This document shows, one piece after another, positions 32,428 to 40,169 of a stretch of DNA of 64,000 bases. The first letter of the stretch is position 1. Every line of letters starts with the position of its first letter. The DNA lies in IMG/VR virus record IMGVR_UViG_3300034073_003542, positions 145,848-209,847 of that record. One strand, written 5' to 3'. Under the pieces are notes generated by a model. The model saw nothing but the letters and a program-made list of their open reading frames with translations, was not told where the DNA came from and did no database searches. The position numbers and the translations under genes are program-made. This DNA comes from a virus.

Positions 32428-32858
32428 CCGTTTAAGTGATTAATGACTTTCTCTGCAATCCTAGCTGTTAATCCTTCATCCATATATGTTTGAAAATAAC
32501 TATCCTCTCGGCTAACACCAGCATAAATATCATCATCCAAAATAGCATATTTATTAACTGGTAAACAAGCTTTTTCTTCAAGCCATAAACCTATTTCATG
32601 TCCTCTATGTCCACCAAAAGTTTGTGGTGTAACATCATATATTTCCATTCCGTGAGATAGTAATACAGCTTTTACCATATCAAAATCTTCTTTACGGATT
32701 CTCCATGTGCTACTTAATACTATTTTTGCGTCAGTAGCATAAACTATTGCTTTCAATAAGGAGACTCTATCCGCATCTATATAATGGATTCCATATTGGG
32801 AAAGACCTTCCCAGGTATTCAAAACTCCGTCAATATCGAGCATCAGTACCTTCATCAT
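32424..32858 (-). CDS. HAD-superfamily phosphatase domain
   Basis: 144 residues. MLDIDGVLNTW carries the DxDG nucleophile, IVLSSTWR the Ser/Thr motif, and YAILDDD the metal-binding acidic motif. The RGHEIGLWL segment is typical of the HAD domain described in 'Swiss Army Knife' RNA-repair proteins. A 5'- or 3'-phosphatase acting on RNA ends would match the two ligases, but small-molecule phosphatase activity is equally possible. Confidence 0.75.
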   Translation of the reverse strand: MMKVLMLDIDGVLNTWEGLSQYGIHYIDADRVSLLKAIVYATDAKIVLSSTWRIRKEDFDMVKAVLLSHGMEIYDVTPQTFGGHRGHEIGLWLEEKACLPVNKYAILDDDIYAGVSREDSYFQTYMDEGLTARIAEKVINHLNG

Positions 32859-32890
32859 TCACTTCCTTAGTTTTTTTAGTATATCTATGT

Positions 32891-32918
32891 ATTATAGCAT
32901 ACTGATGGAGTCTGTCAA
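32891..32918 (-). promoter_or_regulatory. Sigma-70-type promoter
   Basis: TTGACA, 16 bp, TATAAT with TGC before the -10. Confidence 0.8.
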
Positions 32919-33193
32919 TAGTGATAAATATTTCCTGGCATCCTTGGCTCACAAGGATATGTACTTGGTGGTTGTTGTAGTGGATAATATGTGGGCGTCA
33001 ATTTTTGATTTTGTGTTGTAAATAGCATTAAATTAGTTTCTAGAATATTAATTCTTCCTATTAGGTCTTTAGTTACTAATTCTAGGTTTAGCAGGGAGGA
33101 TAAGATAACATCTAATTTTTGGTCAGTTGTTGGTGGTTTGATAGCTTTCTTTTTGGGCGATTTTGTTTTAGTTTGTTTTGTTTTCTTTTTCAT
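32915..33193 (-). CDS. Lys-rich protein with coiled coil and Pro-rich tail
   Basis: 92 residues: basic N-terminus, a 35-residue amphipathic helix with a VILSSLLNLELVTKDLIGR core, then YYPLQQPPSTYPCEPR. Could be a small structural or adaptor protein. The downstream promoter overlaps its stop. Confidence 0.6.
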   Translation of the reverse strand: MKKKTKQTKTKSPKKKAIKPPTTDQKLDVILSSLLNLELVTKDLIGRINILETNLMLFTTQNQKLTPTYYPLQQPPSTYPCEPRMPGNIYHY

Positions 33194-33386
33194 TAGACCA
33201 CTCTCGTTTAGTTAATTGACTAATTAAATCCATTAAAAGTACTGGAACTATAAAAATTGCTCCAATAAAAAATACTGAAAACCAATATAGTCTTTCATAT
33301 CCTTCTTCAATCATTCCTTCTCTATTCCAAGATAGAAAAATAATAATTGTTGTATAGACTAATAAATAATTTAATAGTTTTGTCAT
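33168..33386 (-). CDS. Two-helix membrane protein, 72 aa
   Basis: Two hydrophobic segments and a charged C-terminus. First of a run of small membrane-protein genes up to 33.84 kb. Confidence 0.6.
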   Translation of the reverse strand: MTKLLNYLLVYTTIIIFLSWNREGMIEEGYERLYWFSVFFIGAIFIVPVLLMDLISQLTKREWSNEKENKTN

Positions 33387-33391
33387 ATTAT

Positions 33392-33469
33392 TTATAGATA
33401 AATTCCTATCATATATCCAACTATATAAGCAAAAAAAGCTATCATAGCCAGTGTCATGAATTCTTTCAT
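33392..33469 (-). CDS. Membrane micro-protein, 25 aa
   Basis: MKEFMTLAMIAFFAYIVG then YMIGIYL. Start overlaps the upstream stop (ATGA). Single helix. Confidence 0.5.
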   Translation of the reverse strand: MKEFMTLAMIAFFAYIVGYMIGIYL

Positions 33470-33684
33470 CTCATTATATTCCTAACAAACATCCCAAACC
33501 CAATTAAAACGTGTAGCACGAATACATACCATAAAACAGGAAATAAAAACGCTCCACAAAATAATCCGGCAAAAAGTACCTGAAATGTTAGATTAAAAAA
33601 ACTGGCTGTTTTATCTGTAATTTTCATTATAGATAGAAACGGATTAAAATATATCATTAATAGAGTTGAGATTAACGATATCAT
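33466..33684 (-). CDS. Two-helix membrane protein, 72 aa
   Basis: Hydrophobic throughout with two predicted helices; begins one base inside the upstream stop (TAATG). Confidence 0.6.
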   Translation of the reverse strand: MISLISTLLMIYFNPFLSIMKITDKTASFFNLTFQVLFAGLFCGAFLFPVLWYVFVLHVLIGFGMFVRNIMR

Positions 33685-33842
33685 TATTTTGGCTCAAATT
33701 TAAGAGATAAAATTAGTAATGTTGGAACCCATATACCAATAAAAATTCCTGTTTCATGATTAATAGAGTACCATGCAGATATACTTGTAGCTATACTAAC
33801 AAGTCCACACACAAAACATATATCGCTAAGAAGTTTATTCAT
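33684..33842 (-). CDS. Two-helix membrane protein, 52 aa
   Basis: ATG at 33842; two membrane segments around a short NHETG loop. Part of the membrane mini-cluster. Confidence 0.55.
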   Translation of the reverse strand: MNKLLSDICFVCGLVSIATSISAWYSINHETGIFIGIWVPTLLILSLKFEPK

Positions 33843-33844
33843 TA

Positions 33845-34696
33845 TTATATTGTAACCTTTTGTTTAGATGAAATAGTGTAACTTTTAATAATATCTTGAA
33901 ATCGCCAAAAATCTTTAAAACAGCACAAAAATCCAGACGCATGAGTAAAATGAGAGTAAGGATTTGGTTGAATCTTGATGTTGTCAGTATTGATTGAGAT
34001 TAAACGATATCCTGAATCTTCTCTACTATCTTGAGTTAAAATTAAAGAAATGTCAAGTTTCTTCATTTTACAGAAATATTGCGTAGGTAGCTTATCAAAA
34101 TCGTTACGGTTAACACCAACGCATCCTGTTACATCTAATATATTGTGTCCGCTAACTTCACCAAGAACATAGCCGTCCTCGATTATATCAATTAGATTTT
34201 TCTGTTCTTCTATTGTACGACAGATATTTTCTCCGATCTTAGCCATCAAAATTAAGATTGGGCCATTAACTCTACAATCTTGAAATTCGCTGAATATTTC
34301 AAGTACACCCTCAACAATGGGTGATCTTGTCATCTTAACAGACTCAATATCAGTTTTGATTAACTTAGCTGCGGCAGTAGGACCGAATGAATCACAAACT
34401 TCAATAAATCTTAGCTCTGGCATGAAATCTCTAAATTCAATATCTCCATAAAAATATTCCAGAATTTGTGTAAAAGAACAAATTTCTTGCTTGAATTGGT
34501 GATGGTCAAAATTCTTTAAGTTAGGATTAAACTGTAGACCTTGATCTATTACCCAAATATTAGGATCGCCCAAATCTTCTTGGGTGAAATCACGCCGATA
34601 GATTTCACATTGAGGTAATTTATAGAGAAGCACACAAGCCGCCAAAAAATCGTCGGAATGAGCCGAATACTTGTGAACTATAACTTTTTCAATCAT
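33845..34696 (-). CDS. DHH/MYG1-like metal-dependent hydrolase
   Basis: 283 residues. HKYSAHSDDFLAACVLL resembles the H-x-x-x-x-D-D/E-x-x-A-x-x-x-L start of MYG1/UPF0160 proteins, VIDQG and NFDHHQF give the DHH-type metal sites. Family members are 3'-5' RNA exonucleases or phosphoesterases. The C-terminal part (GLxHxxGF-like: SHFTHASGFLCC) matches the DHHA1-like closing block. Probably a nucleic-acid or oligonucleotide phosphoesterase. Confidence 0.7.
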   Translation of the reverse strand: MIEKVIVHKYSAHSDDFLAACVLLYKLPQCEIYRRDFTQEDLGDPNIWVIDQGLQFNPNLKNFDHHQFKQEICSFTQILEYFYGDIEFRDFMPELRFIEVCDSFGPTAAAKLIKTDIESVKMTRSPIVEGVLEIFSEFQDCRVNGPILILMAKIGENICRTIEEQKNLIDIIEDGYVLGEVSGHNILDVTGCVGVNRNDFDKLPTQYFCKMKKLDISLILTQDSREDSGYRLISINTDNIKIQPNPYSHFTHASGFLCCFKDFWRFQDIIKSYTISSKQKVTI

Positions 34697-35117
34697 TTGA
34701 TCCCAATAAAACTAATGCCTGCTCAACAAAGTCTTTCGTTTCTTGTTCATGCCACGAGTATTGTAAATCCCAATCCCTGTCTCTGATAAAAGCATGAAGT
34801 TCTTCCTTAGAATCATACCATAATATAGAATTAAAAAGAGATTCTCGTAACTCTTCAATTTCCTTGAATGATTCACACGCTTGTAAAGCATCACAACCCG
34901 AACAACTTCCCCATCCAAAAATCAACATACCATAACGGTTTCCGTCACGCAAAATTAAACGAGAATCACCCTGATAATCACTATCATCAACCTGTAAAAG
35001 TGTTTCAAAACCCATAGAGTTAATTAAAGCCCCATAATCTCCTGGGCCATAAAATCGCCCATATTTCTCTTCATCCTCTGCTAAACAAGGATAAACTTCT
35101 CTAATAGGTTGCATCAT
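34689..35117 (-). CDS. Conserved-type hypothetical, 142 aa
   Basis: The block DYQGDSRLILRDG-x-x-YG-x-L-x-FGWGSCSGCDALQAC is characteristic of a small family seen in phages and actinobacteria. Two close cysteines (CSGCDALQAC) might bind metal. Function unknown. Confidence 0.7.
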   Translation of the reverse strand: MMQPIREVYPCLAEDEEKYGRFYGPGDYGALINSMGFETLLQVDDSDYQGDSRLILRDGNRYGMLIFGWGSCSGCDALQACESFKEIEELRESLFNSILWYDSKEELHAFIRDRDWDLQYSWHEQETKDFVEQALVLLGSND

Positions 35118-35326
35118 TCACTCCATTTTTCCTCAATGTAAAACATTGTCTCTTCTGCTTTCATTGTGTCGTAAAAACAATCAATATCTGTCTCGTATGT
35201 AATTTCGTCATACAGTTTTCTATCAACCGTATGTAGAGTATCCATAAGAGCTTGCCCAAATCTTAGGTCAGGATTATTGCAATACTTTTCGTCAACAAGC
35301 TCCATAAAATCAGAAAATTTACTCAT
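35114..35326 (-). CDS. Conserved-type hypothetical, 70 aa
   Basis: RFGQALMDTLHTVDRKLYDE and the acidic Asp-Cys-Phe-Tyr-Asp segment match a common phage mini-protein family of unknown role. Overlaps its neighbour by four bases. Confidence 0.65.
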   Translation of the reverse strand: MSKFSDFMELVDEKYCNNPDLRFGQALMDTLHTVDRKLYDEITYETDIDCFYDTMKAEETMFYIEEKWSE

Positions 35327-35743
35327 TCAATCGCCCTTATTATCCATCCTGCACCAGTATTCAAATGAACTAACTGGTGGTGATATATGTGTCGTTCTTT
35401 CATGGTCATTTTTTGTCATATACATAATATTAGGCGGAAGTTTACCGGGTGGCGAAACCCAAGGTTTGTTATCTTCTGGATCAGGAATATACGGCCATGT
35501 TTTCTTTTTAGGATATTCTGGGAGAGGAATAGCTGGAGGAATAATCTTGATTGGTTCACTATTAGCTAATATAAATCTTCCATTACTTTCAATGGTTGCA
35601 TGAATCTCAACAGATTGTATCGGACTATCAACGAGTTGCTCTAGTTCTGCTAAATCTCTAGCTACATAGAATGATGTATGATTTACTTTATATACATATT
35701 GAATAGTAACAGATACTTCTTTATTTACTTGTTTTCTAGCCAT
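35327..35743 (-). CDS. Pro-rich hypothetical protein, 138 aa
   Basis: N-terminal beta-rich half, then a Pro/Lys-rich stretch (PPAIPLPEYPKKKTWPYIPD). No signal. Unknown; could be an adaptor with a disordered linker. Confidence 0.6.
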   Translation of the reverse strand: MARKQVNKEVSVTIQYVYKVNHTSFYVARDLAELEQLVDSPIQSVEIHATIESNGRFILANSEPIKIIPPAIPLPEYPKKKTWPYIPDPEDNKPWVSPPGKLPPNIMYMTKNDHERTTHISPPVSSFEYWCRMDNKGD

Positions 35744-35760
35744 TGCTTGCCTTTCTTTCT

Positions 35761-35788
35761 ATTATACGGGAGTTCCTGTGTTTGTCAA
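35761..35788 (-). promoter_or_regulatory. Sigma-70-type promoter
   Basis: TTGACA, 16 bp, TATAAT; faces the gene at 35743. Confidence 0.75.
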
Positions 35789-36178
35789 CTACCTAGTTAA
35801 GTTCATGCACTCTTTTTGGGCGGATTTATAATATCTGGGGTTTTCTGTTTTGAGATATGTTATATATAGATCGAATATTCCTTTTGTTACTTGTTTGTAT
35901 GTATTTGTCGATCCACAAATCCTGTCAACAAAACTCTTTTTATCAGTATTGATTGTATAAAGAGGAAATGGATCGTGTGGTTTCTTGCCATCAAATCTGA
36001 TATAATATTTAGTGTTAGTTGGATTAACTTCTCTAACATCTCTATTTAATCCTGCAACCAATTCTTTAGCGAATACTTTATCGTCATCCTTATTTCGTAG
36101 AGAATTTTCATATTCATCTTCCAATTCTTGATATTGTAGAGTAGTATAGAATTTATTTTGTTTTGGTACTTTACTCAT
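35789..36178 (-). CDS. Hypothetical protein, 129 aa
   Basis: Basic soluble protein, helical, with KKPHDPFPLYTINTDKKSF. Overlaps the upstream membrane gene by eight bases (ATGAGTAA). Confidence 0.6.
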   Translation of the reverse strand: MSKVPKQNKFYTTLQYQELEDEYENSLRNKDDDKVFAKELVAGLNRDVREVNPTNTKYYIRFDGKKPHDPFPLYTINTDKKSFVDRICGSTNTYKQVTKGIFDLYITYLKTENPRYYKSAQKECMNLTR

Positions 36179-36344
36179 TTGCCTTAATTTCTTCTTGAGT
36201 GGAAGTGGTTCGATCTTGAGTGATTGGGTGATACAAACTCACCACATATTTCGTTGAGAACACACCAAAGACCGTTAAAAATAGGGCCACTAATAAAGTT
36301 CTTGTGAAACTTTCAGTATAATCAACATCATGTTCGCTGCTCAT
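36171..36344 (-). CDS. Single-pass membrane protein, 57 aa
   Basis: ATG at 36344. Helix LLVALFLTVFGVF near residues 17-30, charged tail. Leader of about 27 nt from the promoter at 36378. Confidence 0.55.
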   Translation of the reverse strand: MSSEHDVDYTESFTRTLLVALFLTVFGVFSTKYVVSLYHPITQDRTTSTQEEIKANE

Positions 36345-36377
36345 ATTTTCATCCTATAAGTAAAGGTATTCTGTCTT

Positions 36378-36405
36378 ATTATAACAGAAGTAGAGAGATT
36401 GTCAA
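36378..36405 (-). promoter_or_regulatory. Sigma-70-type promoter
   Basis: TTGACA, 16 bp, TATAAT with TG one base further upstream; overlaps the last codon of the preceding gene. Confidence 0.75.
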
Positions 36406-36569
36406 CCTTCCTTGATAGTTTTTTCTGTTATTTTCCCCGTTTTTTCTAGTCTCTCTTGTTCTTCATACTCCATTAATCCAACTACAAGTAAAGATATTTT
36501 ATCAGCTATTGTTTGTCTTTCTTCTTCCGTCCAACTATCAAAAAAATGATCTATACTATCTTCAGCCAT
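36402..36569 (-). CDS. Small acidic protein with GKITEKTI tail, 55 aa
   Basis: ATG at 36569. Ends ERLEKTGKITEKTIKEG, nearly the same tail as the next gene (EKGEKITKKII) and as genes at 46.6 and 47.2 kb. Helical and acidic before that. Probably a diverged duplicate of its neighbour. Confidence 0.55.
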   Translation of the reverse strand: MAEDSIDHFFDSWTEEERQTIADKISLLVVGLMEYEEQERLEKTGKITEKTIKEG

Positions 36570-36733
36570 TGTAATTCAGTTTCTATGATTTTCTTTGTTA
36601 TTTTTTCGCCTTTTTCTAATTGAGTTAATTCTGTTTGGTCAACAATTCGTCTCATAAATTTAGTCCAATAGTCCATAACATTAGTGGTGTTTTCTTGATT
36701 GCTTGGAAATTTGTCGAAATATTCTTCGTTCAT
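36551..36733 (-). CDS. Small acidic protein with EKITKKII motif, 60 aa
   Basis: Paralogue of the gene at 36402: both have a D-x-W/F-x(n)-E/T-x-L-E-K-x-(G/E)-KIT-(E/K)-K pattern. Start overlaps the previous gene (ATGA). Function unknown. Confidence 0.55.
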   Translation of the reverse strand: MNEEYFDKFPSNQENTTNVMDYWTKFMRRIVDQTELTQLEKGEKITKKIIETELQWLKIV

Positions 36734-36924
36734 TGTATTGTTTTTCTTGTCTGATATCCTTCTTGATATCCTTCTGGACTAAAACTGTGAGATATACATT
36801 CAGGAACAAATTGCCAATCCCTACTAACGTATTTTACATATAGCCCAGTATTATTGTCAATATATCCTCCATCTACAATTACTGTAACTTTATCTGGCGA
36901 CGATTTTTCTGGTTTCAAAGCCAT
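36730..36924 (-). CDS. GYxxGYxTRK-tail protein, member 1
   Basis: 64 residues, ending PEGYQEGYQTRKTIQ. The ATG at 36924 lies inside the tail codons of the upstream member, in another frame (35-base overlap). Beta-rich body with VIVDGGYIDNNTGLYVKY. No known family. Confidence 0.6.
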   Translation of the reverse strand: MALKPEKSSPDKVTVIVDGGYIDNNTGLYVKYVSRDWQFVPECISHSFSPEGYQEGYQTRKTIQ

Positions 36925-37168
36925 GTTGATATCCTTCTTCGTAAATATTATGTGGATCTCTATATTCTATACTTCTAGTTGTTCCATCTAAGTATGTGAT
37001 ATCAATATTGTGTGTCATTCTACCAGCAATATCAGCAATGTTTGGAGCAAATCCATCCCATATTTGGTCTATTTCTCTTGTACTAGAAATAGTTAGACCT
37101 GAAATATTTACAGCTTCTTCTCTTGATATACCAAATGACGCTAATATTGATATGGTTGCTTCATCCAT
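36890..37168 (-). CDS. GYxxGFxTRK-tail protein, member 2
   Basis: 92 residues, ending EEGYQHGFETRKIVAR. The body is unlike member 1 (ISILASFGISREEAVNISG then a beta-rich part). The tail bases encode the next gene's MALKPEK start in a shifted frame. Confidence 0.6.
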   Translation of the reverse strand: MDEATISILASFGISREEAVNISGLTISSTREIDQIWDGFAPNIADIAGRMTHNIDITYLDGTTRSIEYRDPHNIYEEGYQHGFETRKIVAR

Positions 37169-37171
37169 TGA

Positions 37172-37402
37172 TTATTCTTGTATAATAAGTCTTGTCTGGT
37201 ATCCTTTTCGATATCCCATTTTATATCTGTCAAGAAAAACATTTTCAAAACAACCAGAACCCATAAAAGCAAAATCGCCCAATAAATATTCAAAATTAAC
37301 AACTCCAGATGAAAAAGGTAGAGGTTCTTCTATTTGCATCTCTGGTATCCCTGGTATTGTTACGCTTTCAGGTTGCAATAATTTTTCTTGTTTCATAGCC
37401 AT
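37172..37402 (-). CDS. GYxxGYxTR-tail protein, member 3
   Basis: 76 residues starting MAMKQEKLLQPE and ending YKMGYRKGYQTRLIIQE. Start lies within the tail of member 4. Its own tail is followed, not overlapped, by the next gene, so the motif here is kept without an embedded start codon. Confidence 0.6.
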   Translation of the reverse strand: MAMKQEKLLQPESVTIPGIPEMQIEEPLPFSSGVVNFEYLLGDFAFMGSGCFENVFLDRYKMGYRKGYQTRLIIQE

Positions 37403-37535
37403 GAGTATATCCTGCTTCTAATTTTTGTAGAGAACCAAATAGAAAATCCATTAATCGTTTAGTATATGGCTTCTCTTCGTTAGCTTCACAGTAACGATAT
37501 ATTGATTCAATATTGTAAGATTTTTCTTGTTTCAT
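37368..37535 (-). CDS. GYxxGYxTRK-tail protein, member 4
   Basis: 55 residues from the ATG at 37535, starting MKQEKSYNIES and ending EAGYTHGYETRKIIAT. The frame is open upstream, but the chosen ATG has GAGGAAGG before it and matches the start of member 3. Confidence 0.6.
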   Translation of the reverse strand: MKQEKSYNIESIYRYCEANEEKPYTKRLMDFLFGSLQKLEAGYTHGYETRKIIAT

Positions 37536-37698
37536 AACCTTCCTCGTAACCTTCTGGATTACCCAATTCATAATTAATGAATTGAAGACTTCTTCTATCC
37601 ATAATAATTGGACCCATTGTTTGGTAAGCAAAAAAGGGCATTCTATAACGATCTTCGTTTTCTGGTATTTCTGGTTTGACTAATCCTCCTGTTGCCAT
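37507..37698 (-). CDS. GYxxGYxTRK-tail protein, member 5
   Basis: 63 residues, ending PEGYEEGYETRKILQY; the GAGGAAGG ribosome site and ATG of member 4 are both within these tail codons. First gene of the chain. Confidence 0.6.
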   Translation of the reverse strand: MATGGLVKPEIPENEDRYRMPFFAYQTMGPIIMDRRSLQFINYELGNPEGYEEGYETRKILQY

Positions 37699-37700
37699 TA

Positions 37701-37880
37701 TTATTCACTCTCGATCTTTTTTAGTGTTTCTTTTCCTGGGATATATCCTTCCCAATCAGTCATGTCATCCAAAATTATAGTAGCGGCTGATCTTTCAAAA
37801 GCCAACTCCAGTTCTCTGAACAAAATAGCTGTAAGGTCTATATGACACGCCCAAAAATTGTCGATTTCATCAGGCATCAT
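37701..37880 (-). CDS. Hypothetical protein, 59 aa
   Basis: Tandem ATGs at 37880 and 37877 after GGGGCGGAA. Helical acidic protein with HIDLTAILFRELELAFERSA. Two bases separate it from the next chain member. Confidence 0.55.
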   Translation of the reverse strand: MMPDEIDNFWACHIDLTAILFRELELAFERSAATIILDDMTDWEGYIPGKETLKKIESE

Positions 37881-38142
37881 TTCCGCCCCAAAACTCTTTT
37901 AACACTATCTTTAAGTTTATATTATTTTTTCTGTTATATATACGAGCCATTAATCTTTTATCAGATGGATCAGACGGCCTCCAAAATTCAACAACATTAT
38001 CATTAGGAAATCTATAACTATGTGGTGGATCATATTGTCGTATATAAGATATTTCTCTACTATATCTTTCATAAACATAATATAGTTGCTCTTTAGCTTC
38101 ATCAAGTAATTGTTTTCTGTTTTCGAAATATTGTTTGATCAT
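37870..38142 (-). CDS. MIxxYF-family protein, 90 aa
   Basis: Begins MIKQYFENRKQLLDEAKEQL, sharing the amphipathic start of the family. Then an aromatic, Arg-rich part. No known domain. Confidence 0.6.
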   Translation of the reverse strand: MIKQYFENRKQLLDEAKEQLYYVYERYSREISYIRQYDPPHSYRFPNDNVVEFWRPSDPSDKRLMARIYNRKNNINLKIVLKEFWGGNDA

Positions 38143-38306
38143 ATATTATTTATAGCAACGATTGTTGAAGCTATTTCTATAATTAGAAAAGATATCAATA
38201 AAGCCATTGATCCTAATATAAAACCCGTTGCACTTATAATAATAGTCTGTAAGGCTATATAACCATATTTTTCTCTTCGTTTTCGTTTAAAGTATTGTCG
38301 AATCAT
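38139..38306 (-). CDS. MIxxYF-family membrane protein, 55 aa
   Basis: ATG at 38306, MIRQYFKRKRREKYGY then two hydrophobic segments. Start overlaps the previous stop by one base and its own stop overlaps the next start (ATGA). Confidence 0.6.
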   Translation of the reverse strand: MIRQYFKRKRREKYGYIALQTIIISATGFILGSMALLISFLIIEIASTIVAINNI

Positions 38307-38770
38307 TATACGGTAGCACCAATTATTTCTATCAAAGTAGTTTGTTTTGATTCTATTTCAGATAGGTCTTTCTCTATAAGATCAAGAATGTTTGATTTGA
38401 AATAGACTTCTTGTAGATGAGCATAAAGAGTTCCGTGATATTCTGACTCAAAACCTGACTCACACATAAGAGGAGAGGTTGAATATGGATCTTTTTCCCA
38501 TACATAAAGATATCCTCTTCTGTCATATTCGCCCAATCTAAGAAGATTTGAATATTTTCCCAGTTCTTTATATCCATATTTTATTACTGCTACATATAAA
38601 TCTTCTATAAAGGTTAGTTTTTCTATTATATTATTGAGAATCTTAAAACCAAAATGTCTTTTAATAGCTCCGTATTCTGGTAATTTTAACTCACTAATAG
38701 TAGTATAGATTTGATTTATTCTATTTCTTATTGAATCAATCTGTGAAGATTTAGTTTCTAGTTGTAACAT
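38306..38770 (-). CDS. FKxNILDLIE-tail family protein, 154 aa
   Basis: Helical N-terminus, aromatic middle, and a C-terminal VYFKSNILDLIEKDLSEIE shared with four other genes (38.75, 39.05, 45.7 and 46.8 kb). A dispersed paralogous family of unknown function. Confidence 0.65.
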   Translation of the reverse strand: MLQLETKSSQIDSIRNRINQIYTTISELKLPEYGAIKRHFGFKILNNIIEKLTFIEDLYVAVIKYGYKELGKYSNLLRLGEYDRRGYLYVWEKDPYSTSPLMCESGFESEYHGTLYAHLQEVYFKSNILDLIEKDLSEIESKQTTLIEIIGATV

Positions 38771-39056
38771 ATAGCTGGACTTCTTGTTTGATTTGTTTTA
38801 GGTCTTGATTCAAAAGATCAATAAGATTATCTTTAAAAGAGCATATAATATCTCCATTTGGATCTATTCTTAGAACCTCAAGATATTTTTTGTATTCATG
38901 ATATACACTCTCATGTACAGGAAATGTATTAAGCATAGAATAATTTATACTATTATTAATCATATCTAACTTTCTTTCAAAGAAGTATCTCTTAATAAGA
39001 CTCATATCTTTGATTAGATATTTAAGTTCGGTGATCTTATCGTATATTGCTATCAT
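38751..39056 (-). CDS. FKxNILDLIE-tail family protein, 101 aa
   Basis: Same architecture as its neighbours with a diverged tail (SFKDNLIDLLNQDLKQI). Overlaps both neighbours. Confidence 0.6.
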   Translation of the reverse strand: MIAIYDKITELKYLIKDMSLIKRYFFERKLDMINNSINYSMLNTFPVHESVYHEYKKYLEVLRIDPNGDIICSFKDNLIDLLNQDLKQIKQEVQLYVTTRN

Positions 39057-39478
39057 ATCATTTTATCTAGTTCTTTCTCGATAAGGTCTAATACATTTGG
39101 CTTAAAGTACATATCTGGAAGTAACGATTGACCAAATTGATTGCAATAATGTCCTATGTCAATATATTTATCTGATATAATCATATTAAATGTTTCGTAT
39201 GTATCGTAATTATATATTACGAAACTAAGTTCTGTAGTTACGCCACATTCTTCATAAGAACAATATTGAGATATAGTAGTACAATATCTATTAAGATTTT
39301 CTTCTCCATACATATCAAAAAGAGTTAATACGGATTTAAACTCATTTAGTTTATCAAATACACTTCTTCTTTTTATTGTCTCGAAATGTTTTTTAATCAT
39401 TCCAAGCTTAGAATAATCACCACCAACAAGAGAATTTCTAGTTTGATGAATTTTATGGAGAAGCTCTTTGATAGTCAT
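39053..39478 (-). CDS. FKxNILDLIE-tail family protein, 141 aa
   Basis: Start at 39478 (MTIKELLHKIHQTR) since the longer frame overlaps the upstream gene and lacks a site. Tail MYFKPNVLDLIEKELDKM. Family function unknown. Confidence 0.6.
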   Translation of the reverse strand: MTIKELLHKIHQTRNSLVGGDYSKLGMIKKHFETIKRRSVFDKLNEFKSVLTLFDMYGEENLNRYCTTISQYCSYEECGVTTELSFVIYNYDTYETFNMIISDKYIDIGHYCNQFGQSLLPDMYFKPNVLDLIEKELDKMI

Positions 39479-39680
39479 ACATTTTCTTTCTCTTGATTCT
39501 GTTAGATATAATCTGTTTGGTTTGATCTTTATTGATAACCCCAATATAATTCAAACCCAATAAATAAGACAAATCTTCTGGATCAATACCGCACTGATCT
39601 ACTTTGACTCGCTCTTTTTTGCAGATTCCTAGAAAATCATTTAGAAAAAATCCCGAGACAAATTGATTAAAAGTTTTCAT
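39453..39680 (-). CDS. Hypothetical protein, 75 aa
   Basis: Helical protein; the last half (YLLGLNYIGVINKDQTKQII) looks like a small three-helix domain of the GatB/YqeY tail type, only weakly. Starts one base inside the upstream stop. Confidence 0.5.
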   Translation of the reverse strand: MKTFNQFVSGFFLNDFLGICKKERVKVDQCGIDPEDLSYLLGLNYIGVINKDQTKQIISNRIKRKKMYDYQRASP

Positions 39681-39895
39681 CAGACACCTTCTTTTTTCCC
39701 TGAAACTAAAGTTAGCGGGCCTTTAGAAATCCATACAAAGTCATCAAAACTATAAGGAAAGATTTCATTATGTCTGTATATTTGTACGTGTTTTCCTGGT
39801 TCTCCAGGCATCATATCTCTAACCAGAATTATCTCTGATCCAGCACACGAATGTCTTTTTGCCCAATAATATCCAGGCTTTCTAGTTTTAGTCAT
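39680..39895 (-). CDS. KPGYYWAK-domain protein, 71 aa
   Basis: Start at 39895 gives an 8-base overlap. The KPGYYWAK motif and following strand occur also in the gene at 40.2 kb, so these two share a small beta domain common in phages. Unknown function. Confidence 0.6.
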   Translation of the reverse strand: MTKTRKPGYYWAKRHSCAGSEIILVRDMMPGEPGKHVQIYRHNEIFPYSFDDFVWISKGPLTLVSGKKEGV

Positions 39896-40097
39896 TATTA
39901 TTGCCTTCCACAATAATTAAGTTTCTATCGCTCCCAAAATCGTAATCGTCATTATCGGCCAGAATCTCTATCTGTTTGATTCTCCAATCCAACTCATTCG
40001 TATAGTAATCAGCTATAGCATTTAGACTTGGGCCGACTACCCAATCAGTTGTTTCTTGTTTAGTTGCGGTTGCGTGAGTAATTTTACAAAGTATCAT
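39888..40097 (-). CDS. Hypothetical protein, 69 aa
   Basis: Acidic soluble protein with YTNELDWRIKQIEILADNDD. Starts directly after the repeat cluster at 40.1 kb. No family recognised. Confidence 0.55.
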   Translation of the reverse strand: MILCKITHATATKQETTDWVVGPSLNAIADYYTNELDWRIKQIEILADNDDYDFGSDRNLIIVEGNNND

Positions 40098-40098
40098 A

Positions 40099-40162
40099 TC
40101 TCAATTGGCGATGGCCTTTTTTGCGATACTTTTCTAAAGTATCTCTCAAACGGCGACGGCCT
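40099..40162. repeat. Composite repeat: two GGCGA(C/T)GGCC units flanking a palindrome
   Basis: TCTCAATTGGCGATGGCCT at 40099-40117, the palindrome GATACTTT-TCT-AAAGTATC at 40125-40143, and TCTCAAACGGCGACGGCCT at 40144-40162. The first repeat also occurs at 9480 and 61263, the palindrome at 26330. Lies in a 72-base gap between genes. Confidence 0.65.
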
Positions 40163-40169
40163 GCTGCTC

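Noticed and set aside
39453-39680. GatB/YqeY-domain assignment
   Set aside because: Only a short, weak resemblance in the last 35 residues; listed as hypothetical.
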